DNA of 64,000 nucleotides, taken from positions 28,453,609 to 28,517,608 of the forward strand of contig NC_089279.1 of the NCBI RefSeq assembly GCF_963678975.1, read 5' to 3'. The translations under genes were made by a program, and so were the position numbers. Positions 34,386 to 46,462 of this stretch are shown piece after piece. The DNA comes from Dysidea avara (Eukaryota > Porifera > Demospongiae > Dictyoceratida > Dysideidae). Position 1 is the stretch's first letter. Each line of letters opens with the position of its first letter. Under the pieces are notes generated by a model that saw only the letters and a program-made list of their open reading frames with translations, had not been told where the DNA came from and made no database searches.

Positions 34386-35410
34386 TAACACGGGCACCCA
34401 TGGTCTGCCTGATATGTCCACCATCAGCCCTCGGGCCTATGGCCCTAGTGCTTTTGGGTGGACATATCAGCAGACCACTTGTTTGTGCGCATGTTACAAC
34501 TGTACTTAGTATAGTGTGCCCACAGCCATTTCAAATAAATGTTAGATCCTTACCATGTATGCAAAGTTTAATGCTTAGTGATTTTGTCACTAAGTTATTT
34601 ATATGAAAATTCTAGCTAAAATCTACTCAATAGTGGAAAGTTCATAATTTGTAGATCTAGCTAGCTACCAATTGAAAATCTAGGACATTCTATGTGTGTT
34701 CTATTAGAAATCCTCAAAAAAATGTGCACTCCATTAGAGCATTACAAAAGTAATTAAATAAACTCTGTAATACTGTACTATTACAACTTCTCTAGTATTC
34801 CACTGAATCAAAGTTGATGATCATTTTGGTACAGATTGTGGCAGGGTAGTACACTATTATTAAGACCTATTCGTGCCAATCGTCATCATCATAATCATCA
34901 TAATAAGTGCTATGCTAATAAAATTTGTGACAACAGGCTATAAATTGTGTATTTTAGCATGAAAGGTGCAGGGTTTGCTTTGTAAAAATTGAGCTACTGC
35001 AACTTATCACGTTTTGCATGAAACATTGAGATACTCTAATAGAACAGTCACTGCAAAATCTTAATTGACAATTAGTGTATCCAACTTGGAAGGAATTTAG
35101 TTTGTTATAAAATGCTATTGCAAATAAATACAGGCACTACATATGTATTACAATTTTATATAGCCATGAACAAACAAGCACAAAATCTCTCACTCTGCAT
35201 CACTTTTACAATCACATTATTGCACTTGTAATTAGATAATTGATTTGTGTATTGTAACTCTTTTTTTTCCTCAGCATGCTAACAGGGCTGACTGCTCTGT
35301 ATAAATAATAAATAATAAATTAATTAATTAAATATCAGTAGCTATAAATTGTCTTTAGTATCAGATCAGTAGGTATTTTTCTGTATTGGTAGCGCACTAG
35401 TTTGATCATA
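34386..35410. other. Intergenic stretch with a LINE-type 3' tail
   Basis: No gene seen. A short palindrome CTGATATGTCCACC / GGTGGACATATCAG lies at 34408-34470. GACTGCTCTGTATAAATAATAAATAATAAA at 35288-35318 resembles the 3' tail of the retrotransposon ending at 19637 and is probably a relic of the same group. Confidence 0.45.
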
Positions 35411-35661
35411 TGTGACCAGGCCAGCGAAAACAGGGCATGTGGGCACAAACTACACCCCATCACTTTACAGGTCATATCTCAGTTTTGGAATGGAATATTT
35501 GCATTCTGTAACTTGCATCATAAAGCCAATTAAATGCTTACTAAGAGCTGATAATTGCATTGCCATAGCAGTATGGTACAAAAGGTTATGAGTGATGGAC
35601 GTTTGAAAAAGTAGGTAAAAATCATGTGACCACATGCCCTATTTTCGTAGGTCCAGTCACA
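35411..35661. mobile_element. TGTGACC-ended miniature element, 251 bp, TA target site
   Basis: Ends TGTGACCAGGCCAGCGAAAA and TTTTCGTAGGTCCAGTCACA, flanked by TA. Contains GGGCATGTGGGCACAAACTA. Closely similar to 58865-59115, at the same length. Confidence 0.85.
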
Positions 35662-35757
35662 TATCATCTTCATTGCATCTGTAGATAAGAACAACAATGA
35701 TTTGTGTAAAAACAAATTAAACTTCAAAGCCATTGGATTAGGTTATCTAAACAAAAA

Positions 35758-36058
35758 TAGCCAAGCTGTAATAAAGAGTGTGGCTCCCAACTGAAAAAGG
35801 CCAGGGTGAAAAAAGATGTGAGATCCAAGGTGGTGGCCAAAAAAATGGCTGTGATGGTAGGTTAATGGCGATTACGACAATTCAGGTGAATTTGCGTTGC
35901 CTCCTCCACTAGGATTCGGCACCAAATTCACCTGAAGTGTCATAATTAAATGTTTTGCTATTAACCTACCATCACAGCCATTTCTTGGCTGCCACCTTGG
36001 ATTTCACATTTTTTTTCATCCTGGTCTTTTTTGGGGCCGCACTCTCTTTTACAAAGAA
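35758..36058. mobile_element. Diverged copy of the palindromic foldback element
   Basis: Arms contain GTGAAAAAAGATGTGAGATC, CAAGGTGGTGGCCAA and ATGGCTGTGATGGTAGGTTA, with complements on the right. It is the same family as 46149-46462, but more diverged. The right edge is next to a 5-bp TSD element. Confidence 0.75.
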
Positions 36059-36066
36059 GATAGGAC

Positions 36067-36357
36067 CAGGGGCGTAGGCAGGATTTCCAAAAGGGGGGTT
36101 CTGCCCTAAGTATAGAATTTCGTAGGTGTGCAAATGTAAACACGTGTACATGTGTAAACACGTGTATTCTTATAAATTCATTCGCAATAGCGAGTAGAGG
36201 TACTTGAATTCCTCTGCCTGAAGACCTGTAGCTACCCATTTCAGTGGATTTGTGTAAGTTAATTCAGTTCTAGTTAACCAGTATCACGATTTAAAAAACT
36301 TAACTCTGAAAAGGGGGTTCGTCCGAACCCTTTGAACCCCCCGTGGCTACGCCCCTG
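36067..36357. mobile_element. Miniature element with 5-bp TSD, CAGGGGCGTAGGC ends
   Basis: Ends CAGGGGCGTAGGCAGG and GGCTACGCCCCTG; 5-bp duplication AGGAC at 36062-36066 and 36358-36362. It is 291 bp and contains AAAGGGGGGTT and its inverted counterpart near the right end. Non-coding. Confidence 0.85.
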
Positions 36358-37880
36358 AGGACAGTATAATTGAAAAGTAATCTGAAGGACAAATGACAAT
36401 CATTGCCAGACGTCTATAAAAACAACTTATTATAATGCATAATAATTGTAGCCATTTCTTGACCACCACCTTTGACATCACATCTCTTTCATACTAGTCT
36501 ATTATTGGAAGGCCACACAGTTTTTTTCACAGCTTGGCTGTAGATATCATTTGTATATTGTCTATCTTCTACAGGTAAGCAGAAGAACTAGATTTTAAGT
36601 GACATTTGTACTATTTTGAAATTAATTTGTGTTGTTTTGTAACTTCATATCAGCTGTTGAATGTCTCATGTATATATGGCTGCTCTCAAGATCTCGAAAT
36701 GGTTGTTTTTCTTGTTTTAACTCAATTGATATTTAAACAGATTTCCATAACATTACTAAAGGTTTGTATGTTGATAGTTTATAAGAGAATTCAACTAGTT
36801 TGCAAGCAGTTTTGTCAGTAGGTGTGACAACAAGTTGCACTACCACCGATTCACTATTAGAGTATATCAATCGTATGAGTCTTATGTACCTATTTTATTT
36901 GACTATTTAATATTTTTGTAGTACTCTAATAGAGCACACATTTTTTGAGCACTTTTTCTTTCTATGTCTTCAACTTTGTATGAGTTAAGAAAAGTGCTTT
37001 CTATTCCCCTTCATTTATAAGGTAGAAATTAAGTAAGATGGGTAACTGACGGAGTGGTAAAGGGTTTGAGTATATAGTGTGCAGGTCTCTGGTTCAAACC
37101 CTGGACAATTTTTTGGACATTTTCATGCTCGTTTTTTAACCTCTCGGTGACTGTTCTATTACTCAATCGAGCTTGCTTCACAGATATGGTTTTTGTTTTA
37201 TATCTACTTCAAATCATAATAGATCATAATCAGCTACTGATTTTAAATTTGTTTTTTCAGTATGTAGTTTACCTTGCAGGCATGACAAAAAATTGCACTT
37301 ATACTTTTTGAACATTGCTTGTAACTTCTACACATACTCTATGAACCCTCCAAATTTGAAAAGAATCCAATAAAGTATGGCAATTTTTGTAAGTGAAAAA
37401 TTAACTTGAGAAGATGAAAAATACGTATGGATAAGATGAATTTGAAGGCACGTATCTCAAAGATGGCTGGACTGACTTAGCTCAAATTTGATATGGAAGA
37501 TATCCACTCCGAGAGATGTTCCACAGAAAAATGAGCTATTCTGTTCAGTCATTACTGAGATAAGAATGCATGAAAGCTGGTTTCTGTTAAACACACACTT
37601 GTCTGTTGCTCGCCTGGACGCATTGGCTGTCCTTGGCTGTATGACACGCTATCATGTGTCTTGATGTAGTAGTGTATCCCTTGTAAGTGTGCTGTAACTG
37701 ATGTGACCCCATATACAGTAAGGTATGAATAATTCTTATTCTTCATAATAGTAGGAGTACATAGTTTTGTGTAGAGATACACAGTGGAACTTCTACTTTA
37801 GGATCCTGAATTTTTGGCCCATTTTTGCTGTAATATAGAGGTTTTCCTTTGGTCAATGCATATATATGACTGTCTCTGGG
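36358..37880. other. Intergenic stretch, partial repeats
   Basis: No gene seen. Bases 36440-36545 look like one arm of the palindromic foldback family (AGCCATTTCTTGACCACCAC, CACAGCTTGGCTGTAGA). A tRNA-like segment lies at 37040-37110, and the dispersed CTCTAATAGA word at 36922. Confidence 0.45.
37040..37110 (+). repeat. tRNA-derived SINE fragment
   Basis: GGTAACTGACGGAGTGGTAA resembles an A-box arm, and CTGGTTCAAACCCTGG, about 40 bp later, resembles a B-box arm. I find no convincing 7-bp acceptor stem, so it is better read as a SINE relic than a working tRNA gene. Confidence 0.4.
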
Positions 37881-39005
37881 AAAACCAGTCTTATTTCCCA
37901 TTTACAAGGTTTGTGAAATGCAGGTTTTAAGTATTCAGAGTATAGCTTGCCAATGGTTGTAGCTACATGTGCCAAATTTTCACACATTTTACACACGTTT
38001 TACAACTATTTATTACCTTTCAGATTATCCACTGAACAAGTAGTGAATAGCAAAGTTTGCCACTATTTTAGACCAAAATTGACTGTATCTCTAAAAGGGG
38101 AAATGGCAGGGACCAGGAGACTGTTTACAAAATTAAAGAGGAAAGCATAGGGATGTGTTGCCAAGTTATGGGCCATTCGGGGATCAAACTGGCTAAAATA
38201 AAGCAAAATTTACAGTACAGTTCATTATCCAATACCACGAAGCTGTACAGCCACACACAGCTATCTCCGGCTCTATCAAGACCTCAAACCACTCTTATGG
38301 CTCACCACTGAGCTTGGAGAAAATAGCGAGCAAAAACAGACCAGTTGATTGTGATAGTGAAATTTGATAATACATTCATAGAGCTTTAATTGTGTTTGTG
38401 TCAAAAAACCAAACTTACTGTCATGGACCATAAGACAGGTTTCCCAGATCCAGTCACACATGTGGCCATGTCTGGGAATACCAGTCTTATTATTACAGTA
38501 CTTGTGTTTTATACCAATTCCTTGCAGAACATTCACTGTGCAATTCAAGTTTCCCACCATTTTAGATAGTTTTCAACCTAAAATTGATACCCTAAGGCAA
38601 ACTCCAATAAGCGTTATAGATAGGGGTGGAGGAGAGGCAAGTGTTTGTTAACATGTTGAAGGCGGAATGTACAGTGATGAATTAAGCCAAATTGTGGGCC
38701 ATTTAGTGACTAAAATGTAAGGAAATGCATAGCACAGGTCTTCATTCAACACCACAGAGTTGTACAGCCACATACAGCCACCTACAATCATCCCCAGGCT
38801 GGTCAGAGCTCCATTAAGGCCCCAGACCACTTATACGACTTGCCACTGGGCTTGGAAAAAGCAGCCTGCAAAGCAGACCACTCAAGCCTAGCTGGTCTTG
38901 ACAGTGACATTTACATTCATGTATATTGTAGCTTTGTGTTTGTGATGAGAAATTACACCTGCTGTCATGGGTGATAATACCAGTGTTACCAGACCCAGTT
39001 ATGTA
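37880..39005. repeat. Tandem duplication, two diverged units of about 530 bp
   Basis: Segments 37890-38460 and 38470-39005 share words in the same order: ACCAGTCTTATT, AAATTGATA/AAATTGACT, TTGTACAGCCAC/CTGTACAGCCAC, CTTGGA, TTTGTGTTTGTG, ACTGTCATGG/GCTGTCATGG and CCAGATCCAGT/CCAGACCCAGT. Non-coding; the open frames differ between the units. Confidence 0.65.
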
Positions 39006-39659
39006 CATATGTGTATATAATGTATACATACATATTATTATATAAATTTACATATGTACAGCTGAGCAAGTTGATGGAGGAGAAGCAAGAGAGACAAATT
39101 TCTTTGGCACTCATGTGATATCAAAAAAAACCTTAGATTTGTGCAATTTGCAACCAACTTGGAACATATCTTGTCCTTTCCATCCAGGTAACATGAAAGT
39201 AAAAGCAATCTTGTCACTGTGCACAGATTTCTATGTCCTCTATCTAATTTTGCTATAGTTGAAACCCTCCTTTATTATGTATAACTAAAGTGAAAAATCC
39301 AGTAGAAATTAAATTTATACTTAAAAGTGCATTTTTGATAGCTCAGTCTTATGTTTTTATTTATCTAATCCAAAACAGCCAAGCTGTAAAAAAGGAGTGT
39401 GGGTTAATGGTAAAATTTTAATAATGACAATTCAGGTGAATTTGGTGCCTCTTCCTTTGTGAGGGCCGCACTCCTTTTTTTTACAGCTTGGCTGTTTTGT
39501 ATTAGATTTCACTTCTTTTTGTATTTGTAGGCTTTTTAGCCTATCTTTTTTTCTGTACTACAGGAAGAAGAAAAAGATGAAGCAGATTTTATAAATACTT
39601 TGACTAATTCTGATTTTATCAGTAAATGTACAAATTATATATATAATACATATATTTAT

Positions 39660-40691
39660 TACATGAACTCTCTACAGGGTGATTTGTTTGCAACTGAACT
39701 CTCTACAAGGTAACTTCTCTTCTAGCTGATCGGACTACAGGGTGAGTTGTTTCTAACTGATCTCTCTACAGGGCGATTTATTTGTAGCTGAATTCTCTAC
39801 AGTGTGATTTGTTTGCAGCTGAACTCTCCACATGATGGTTTCTTTGTAGCTGAACTCTCTAAAAGGTAAGTTCTTCTAGTTGATCTCTCTACAGGGTGAA
39901 TTGCTTGTAGCTGAACTCTCTACAGGGCGATCTGTTCGTAGCTGAACTCTTTACATGATCTGTTCGTAGCTGACCTCTCTACAGAGTGATTTATTTTCAG
40001 CTGAACTCTCTACATGATACATGATTTCTTTGTAGCTGAATTCTCTACAAGGTAACTTCTTCTAGCTGATCTCTCTACAGGGTGACTTGTGTCTAGCTGA
40101 TCATTGATTTGTTTCTAGCTGAACTCTCTACTGGGTGATTTGCTTGCAGCTGAACTCTCTACAAGGTGACTTCTTCTAGCTAATCTCTGTACAGGATGAC
40201 TTGTTTTCAGCTGAACTCTCTACAGGGTGATCTATTCGTAGCTGAACTCTCTACAGGGTAATTTGTTTGCAGCTGAACTCTCTACATGATGGTGTTTTGT
40301 AGCTGAACTCTCTACAAGGTAACTTCTTCTAGCTGATCTGTCTACAGGGTGATTTGTTTATAGCTGATCTCTCTCCAGGGTGATTTTTTTGTAGCTGAAC
40401 TCTCTACTGGATGATTTGTTTGCAGCTGAACTCTTTACATGGTGGTTTCTTTGTAGCTGAACTCTCTACAAGGTGACTTTTTCTAGCTGAATTCTCTACA
40501 GGGTGATCTTTTCGTAGCTGAACTCTCTACAGGGTGGTTTGTTTGCAGCTGAACTCTCTACATGATGGTTTCTTTGTAGCTGAACTCTCTACAAGGTAAA
40601 TTCTTTTTTCTAGCTGATCTCTCTACATGGTGAATTGTTTGTAGTTGAACTGTCTACAGGGTGATCTGTTCGTAGCTGAACTCTCTATAGG
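39660..40691. repeat. Minisatellite of copy D
   Basis: About 30-bp units of the type TAGCTGAACTCTCTACAGGG followed by TGATTTGTTTG or TAACTTCTTC. These are reverse complements of the units in copies A to C. It continues after the Mutator-like insertion to about 41330. Confidence 0.95.
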
Positions 40692-41201
40692 TAGTCTGGC
40701 GGCGCCCGCCCCTTCGCATGGAGTAAGGGTCTGGTTTGCTTATTATCACAGAGTTGTTCTGGAGGAATTTAATTTGAATGTAATGACGTAACGAAAATGG
40801 TTTTAACGGAAGTGCCTCACTCAAAATTGTGGCAGTGATATTGAACTTCCTTCGCCTTTACACAGGCGAAAGTGGATTGGTCTACTTTTATAGAATAGAC
40901 ATGTCTCCTTACCTAGGAAATCAGAACGTAACCCGGGTTTTTCGCGTATCAAACAAGGCGAAAAGCCCTTCCCGAAATAACACTTTCTTCTCTTTGTTCT
41001 TTATTAACTAACTCCTTTTGTTTCTTTCAGCACTGTTAGGGCATTTGATTCATTCTTCTGACGTAACATAAACAAAAATGCGTTGATTAAACGTGGAGCG
41101 TTCTGATTGGTTGCACCAGTTTTTGGTAATCCGGTACAACTCCACTATACTAAGCATACCAGACCCTTACTCTATGCGAAGGGGCGGGCGCCGCCAGACT
41201 A
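40692..41201. mobile_element. Mutator-like miniature element with 9-bp TSD
   Basis: Near-perfect inverted ends of about 44 bp start TAGTCTGGCGGCGCCCGCC and differ at one position (CATGGAGT versus CATAGAGT). A perfect 9-bp duplication CTCTATAGG lies at 40683-40691 and 41202-41210. It is 510 bp, GC-rich only at the ends, with no transposase. Long ends plus 9-bp duplications are typical of the Mutator superfamily. Confidence 0.9.
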
Positions 41202-42164
41202 CTCTATAGGGTGGTTCTTTGTAGTTCCCTCTTCTCCTAGCCAGGAGTCCTAGCTGATCTCGGTGATTTGTTTCTAGCTGAATTGTCTATAAGATTAACT
41301 GTAGCTGAACTCCCTACAGAATAACTTGCAATGTAAAATAATTCTTTAATGAAGTAAGTTATAAACGTAGCCGAATGCTCTATTAAGGTGACTGTTCTAT
41401 TAGAGTATCTCGATCTCGAATTTGCTTTTTTTTTTTTTTCTTTTTTTTTTTCCCGGGGTGCCTGCACCCCTTTCGAATATTAGAGTATCTCGATCTCAAA
41501 TTTGCTTTTTTTTAAAAAAAATTTTTCCCGGGGTGCCTGCACCCCTCTCGAATTTGCTACACGTAGTTGACTTTCGAATCATAACTCAATGGTTTGTACT
41601 CCGATTCTTCTGTACTACTGCAAGGACTTTCTATGATGATTATTCCAGCTACACAGCAATTTTCAGCTCATTGCTCTAAGCGGTTTTCCTGGTAGGCGTA
41701 AAAACTAATAGTTTTTTATTCATAAAAATCGATTGCATAATTGTGACACAGGTTGGGTTTTGTGTCATATCTCCATGGTCTTTATGTCGATTCATTTCAA
41801 ACTCCTACGATAGTTACTCCATCTACATAGCAATTTTCAGTTCATTCCTTCAAGGGGTTTATCCTGTGGGCGTGACAGACCTTCGACCCTATTTTACGCG
41901 AATAATCGATCATAACTCCGTGAATGTCCATCGGATTCCTACCAAAGTTGGTACTGAGATCCGCCTTAACGAGCCCTTTATGTGTGCCAAATTTCAGCCC
42001 GATTGGACTACGCATTCGTGTTTTATGGCGGTTTTTGCGAAGTGTGCGAAATGAAGAAGAAAAAAAACGAAGAAATTAAAACGGAATTTTGTTCGCGGAA
42101 ATGGCTGGAGCGATTTTCTTCAAATTTGGTGTGTGGACTCCCCTAACCGTACCACCATACAAGG

Positions 42165-42480
42165 CTTCATCTCTTGGTGTTCTACAAGATTGTCAATCAC
42201 CTAGTAGAACTTCCTATCTCCAGTTATATTGTAATTCTACAAGATGTTTACGAGGAAACCAGCTAGGATAAGTTCATCAAACCATCTGCTACTGTTGATG
42301 CGTACACATTTAGTTTTTATCCAAGATCAATTACCCTATGGAATCAACTACCAATCAATGATATTTTTTCCCTAAATGATTTTGATAGTGTCCTTCAATC
42401 AACACTGACACATTCAATGAAAAACAGTAGTTAATAATCTAAAGACATTGTTTTTATACTCAAATTTGTGAGTTTTACAA
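42165..42480 (+). pseudogene. Non-LTR retrotransposon 3' fragment (reverse transcriptase C-terminus)
   Basis: Conceptual plus-strand reading gives KFIKPSATVDAYTFSFYPRS then ITLWNQLP, with a stop after MKNSS near 42433. The FYPR...LWNQLP pattern is the usual C-terminus of CR1/jockey-type reverse transcriptases. Upstream the frame has a stop (GNQLG then TAG), so it is a broken relic between copies D and A. Confidence 0.6.
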
Positions 42481-43309
42481 TCATATATATATATCAAGAC
42501 ACACGGTAGTGTGTCGTGCGGCCCAAGAAGCCGGCGCGTAACACCCGTGAGTATATTGACAGGAAGAAAGAAAACGCAATTTTCGCACCTCCGTAGCTCT
42601 GTGCTTCCTTGATGAAACAAGACGATTTTTGCTGTGGACATTCCCTCCAACTGCAGCACTCCACATTCCAAATTTGAGCGAAATCGCTTCGCGCGTTCCC
42701 GAGATATGCGACTTCAAAAATTGGCTCAGTTTCTTCGTTTTTTTTTTCTTCTTCTTATTTTTCTTTTTCTTGTCGCACACTTACAAAAATTGCTATAAAA
42801 CTCGAACGCCATATCCGATTGCCTTGAAATTTGGCACACAGAAGGGGGATATAAAGGCGCATCTTGGTACCAACTTTGGCTGGAATACGATAAACAGGCA
42901 AAGAGTTATGAGCGATTATTCACGAAAATTAACACCAATATGTTGTCACGCCTACAGGGTAAACCGCGTATGGGAAGAAGCTGAAAATCGATGGGTGAAT
43001 AGGTTAACTATTGAACCTCAAACCTTTTGTGGTTTGAAAGAAATCGAGCTAAAAAACAGGAAGATACAACGAAAAAACCAACAGTGTGTAACAATTACGC
43101 AATCGAAATTAGCTAATAAAAACCTACTACTTGCCACGCCTACCAGATAAACCACTTTAGGTATTGCTTTGAAAATCGCTGTATAGATGGAGTAGTCATC
43201 TTAGAAAGGCTCTTCAATGGTGTAGAAGAATCAGACTTAAAGCCACGGAGTTATAACACGAAATCCAACTTGGTGCAGCAAGTGCGAGATCGAGATACTC
43301 TAATAGAGC

Positions 43310-45868
43310 AGTCATCCTAATAGAGCAGTCACCCTGAAGAGAATTCAAGAGATCAGCTAGAAACAAGAAACCTGTATAGAGATCAGCTACACACAAGTCA
43401 CCCTGTAGAGAGATCAGCTAGAAGAAGTTACCTTGTAGGGAGTTCATGCAACTATGGAAATGGATAGTTCAGCTAGAAAAAATCTAGAGTTCAGCTACAA
43501 AGAAACCACCATGTAGAGAGTTCAGCTACAAACAAATCGTCCTGTGGAGAGATCAATAGAAGAAGTTACCTTGCAGAGAGTTCAGCTACAAAGAAACCAC
43601 CATGTAGAGAGTTCAGCTATAAACAAATCGTCCTGTGGAGAGATCAATAGAAGAAGTTACCTTGCAGAGAGTTCAGCTACAAAGAAACCACCATGTAGAG
43701 AGTTCAGCTATAAACAAATCGTCCTGTGGAGAGATCAATAGAAGAAGTTACCTTGCAGAGAGTTCAGCTACAAAGAAACCATCATGTAGAGAGTTCAGCT
43801 ATAAACAAATCTCCCTGTAGAGAGATTAGCTAGAAGAAGTTACCTTGTAGAGAGTTCAGCTACAAAGAAACCATCATGTAGAGAGTTCAGCTACAAACTA
43901 ATCTCCCTGTAGAGAGATCAGCTAGAAGAAGTTACCTTGTAGAGAGTTCAGCTTCAAACAAATCACCCTGTAGAAAGATCAGCTAGAAGAGGTCACCTTG
44001 TAGAGAGTTCAGTTACAAAGAAACCACCATGTAGAGAGCTCAGCTACAAACTAGTGACCTTGTAGAGACATCAGCTAGAAGAAGTTACCTTGTAGAGAGT
44101 TCAGCTACAAACAAATCACCCTGTAGAGAGATCAGCTAGAAGAAATTACTTTGGTGAGAGTTCAGCTACAAAGAAACCACCACGTAGAGAGTTCAGCTGC
44201 AAAGAAATCACCCTGTATAAAATTCTGCCACAAGCAAATTGCCCTGTAGAAAGATCAGTTAGAAGAAGTTACCTTGTAGATAGTTCAGCTACAAACAGAT
44301 CTCCCTGTAGAGAGATCAGCTAGAAGAAATTACCTTGTAGAGAGTTCAGCTACAAAGAAACCACCATGTAGAGAGTTCAGCTGCAAAGAGATCACCCTGT
44401 AGAAAATGCAGCCACAAACAAATTGCCCTGTAGAAAGATCAGTTAGAAGAAGTTACCTTTTAGAGAGTTCAGCTACAAAGAAACCACCCTGTAGAGAGAT
44501 CAGCTAGAAGAAGTTACCTTGTAGATCGTTCAGCTACAAACAAATCACCCTGTAGAGAGATCAGCTAGTCTAAGAAGAAGTTATCTTGTAGAGAGTTCAA
44601 CTACAAAGAAATCACCCTGTAGAGAGATCAGCTAGAAGAAGTTACCTTGTAGATCGTTCAGCTACAAACAAATCACCCTGTAGAGAGATCAGCTAGAAGA
44701 AGTTACCTTGTAGAGAGTTCAGCTACAAAGAAACCATTTTGTAAAGAGCTCAGTTGCAAACAAATCACCAGTACAGAATTCAGCTATGAACAAATCACCC
44801 TGTAGAGAGATCAGCTAGAAGAAGTTACCTTGTAGATAGTTCAGCTACAAACAAATCTACCTGAAGAGAGATCAGCTAGAAGAAATTACCTTGTAGAGAG
44901 TTCAGCTACAAAGAAACCACCATGTAGAGAGTTCAGCTGCAAAGAAATCACCCTGTAGAAAATTCTGCCAGAAACAAATTTCCCTGTAGAAAGATCAGTT
45001 ATAAGAAGTTACCTTTTAGAGAGTTCAGCTACAAAGAAACCATCATTTAGAAAGTTCAGCTTCAAACAAATCATCCTGTAGAGAGATCAGCTAGAAGAAA
45101 TTACCTTGTAGAGAGTTCAGCTACAAAGAAACCATCATTTAGAAAGTTCAGCTTCAAACAAATCACCTGTAGAGAGTTCAGCTACAAACAAATCTCCCTG
45201 TAGAGAGATCAGCTAGAAGAAGTCACCTTGTAGAAATTTCAGTTACAAAGAAACCACCATGTAGAGAGTTCAGCTACAAACTAGCCACCTTGTAGAGACA
45301 TCAGCTAGAAAAGTTACCTCGTAGAGAGTTCAGCTACAAACAAATCTCCCTGTAGAGAGATCAGCTAGAAGAAATTACCTTGTAGAGAGTTCAGCTACAA
45401 AGAAACCATTCTGTAAAGAGCTCAGCTGCAAACAAATCACCTGTACAGAATTCAGCTCCAAACAAATCACCCTGTAGAGAGATCAGCTAGAAGATATTAC
45501 CTTGTAGATAGTTCAGCTACAAACAAATCACCCTGTAGAAAGATCAGTTAGAAGAAGTTACCTTTTAGAGAGTTCAGCTACAAAGAAACCATTCTGTAAA
45601 AAGCTCAGCTGCAAACAAATCACCTGTACAGAATTCAGCTACAAACAAATCACCCTGTAGAGAGATCAGCTAGAAGAAATTACCTTGTAGATAGTTCAGC
45701 TACAAACAAATCACCCTGTAGAGAGATCAGCTAGAAGAAGTTACCTTGTAGATAGTTCAGCTACAAACAAATCTCCCTGTAGAGAGATCAGCTAGAAAAC
45801 ATTACCTTGTAGAGAGTTCAGCTACAAAGAAACCATCATGTAGAGAGTTCAGCTGCAAAGAAATCACC
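43310..45868. repeat. Minisatellite of copy A (about 2.5 kb)
   Basis: Alternating units of about 30 bp: TTGTAGAGAGTTCAGCTACA..., CCTGTAGAGAGATCAGCTAG... and CATGTAGAGAGTTCAGCT.... Between 43527 and 43800 a higher-order 91-bp unit repeats about three times almost without change. Open frames here are repeat artefacts. Confidence 0.95.
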
Positions 45869-46148
45869 ACTGCCCAAATTTCAAGGCAATAGCTCTTTCC
45901 AATCTGAAGTTATCAATTGTCAAAGTTGGCAAATTGGATGTGTGTGGAAGACCCCTTTTCGCAAATCCGGTCACATATGTATTATATATATAATTTGTAC
46001 ATTTAGTGATAAAATATTTAAAGTACATCTATACACTGTACTTCATCTTTTCTTCTTCCTGTTGTAAAGAAAAAAAACATAGGTTAAAAAAGTCCCAAAG
46101 CTGGCCATAGGCCGGATTTGGGGTATACAAATACAAAAAGAAATGAAA

Positions 46149-46462
46149 TCTAATCCAAAACAGCTAAGCTGTAAAAAAAGGGTGCGGCCCTCAGAAAGGC
46201 TATGGTGAAAAAAGATGTGAAATCCAAGGTGGCGGCCAAGAAATGGCTGTGATGGTAGGTTAATGGTAAAAATTTTAATAACGACAATTCAGGTGAATTT
46301 TTGTGCCACAAAATTCACCTGAATTGTCGTTATTAAAATTTTTACCATTAACCTACCATCACAGCCATTTCTTGGCCGCCACCTTGGATTTCACATCTTT
46401 TTTCACCATAGCCTTTCTGAGGGCCGCACCCTTTTTTTACAGCTTAGCTGTTTTGGATTAGA
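46149..46462. mobile_element. Palindromic foldback element, copy A
   Basis: Almost perfect 157-bp arms from TCTAATCCAAAACAGC to GCTGTTTTGGATTAGA, with ACCTACCATCACAGCC and AATTCACCTGAATTGTCG in the arms and a loop of only a few bases. It can fold into one long hairpin. Relatives: 35758, 39364, 49791 and 58177. Confidence 0.92.

Larger units (their letters stand above)
39364..42160 (-). mobile_element. Composite minisatellite element, inverted copy (copy D)
   Basis: Opposite orientation to copies A to C. In plus order: palindrome remnant (39364-39506), tail with AAGCAGATTTTATAAATACT (about 39510-39660), minisatellite (39660-40691 and 41211-41330), then the head in reverse. The head carries GTGACTGTTCTATTAGAGTA (41389), TTTGGTACTGAGATC-like text (41950) and AAATTTGGTGTGTGGACTC (42120). 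A Mutator-like element splits the minisatellite. The head is much more diverged than in A to C, so this is the oldest copy. Confidence 0.7.
42484..46462 (+). mobile_element. Composite minisatellite element, copy A
   Basis: Layout: a (TA)n edge; a head from TCAAGACACACGGTAGTG to about 43285, with a T/TTC-rich tract near 42740 and conserved text such as TTGGCACACAGAAGGGGGAT and AACACCAATATGTTGTCACG; the junction word GAGATACTCTAATAGAGCAG; a minisatellite 43310-45868; a tail with TTTCAAGGCAATAGCTC and CGCAAATCCGGTCACATA; then the palindrome 46149-46462 and another (TA)n edge. No transposase, and open frames in the head are not conserved with copy C. Class is unknown; a non-autonomous Helitron-like element is one idea, not shown. 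Confidence 0.85.

Noticed and set aside
37040..37110. Possible functional tRNA gene
   Set aside because: A-box and B-box-like words are present, but I could not pair a 7-bp acceptor stem, and similar segments occur in other repeats. A SINE relic is more likely.
43544..43820. Plus-strand open frames of about 60 residues with repeated SSATKKP and NKSSCGE motifs
   Set aside because: They are translations of the 91-bp higher-order minisatellite unit and have no start context or conservation outside it.
43310..45868. Regular short repeats resembling a CRISPR array
   Set aside because: Units are about 30 bp with no unique spacers between them, variants mix freely, the context is an animal genome and there are no cas genes. 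It is a minisatellite.
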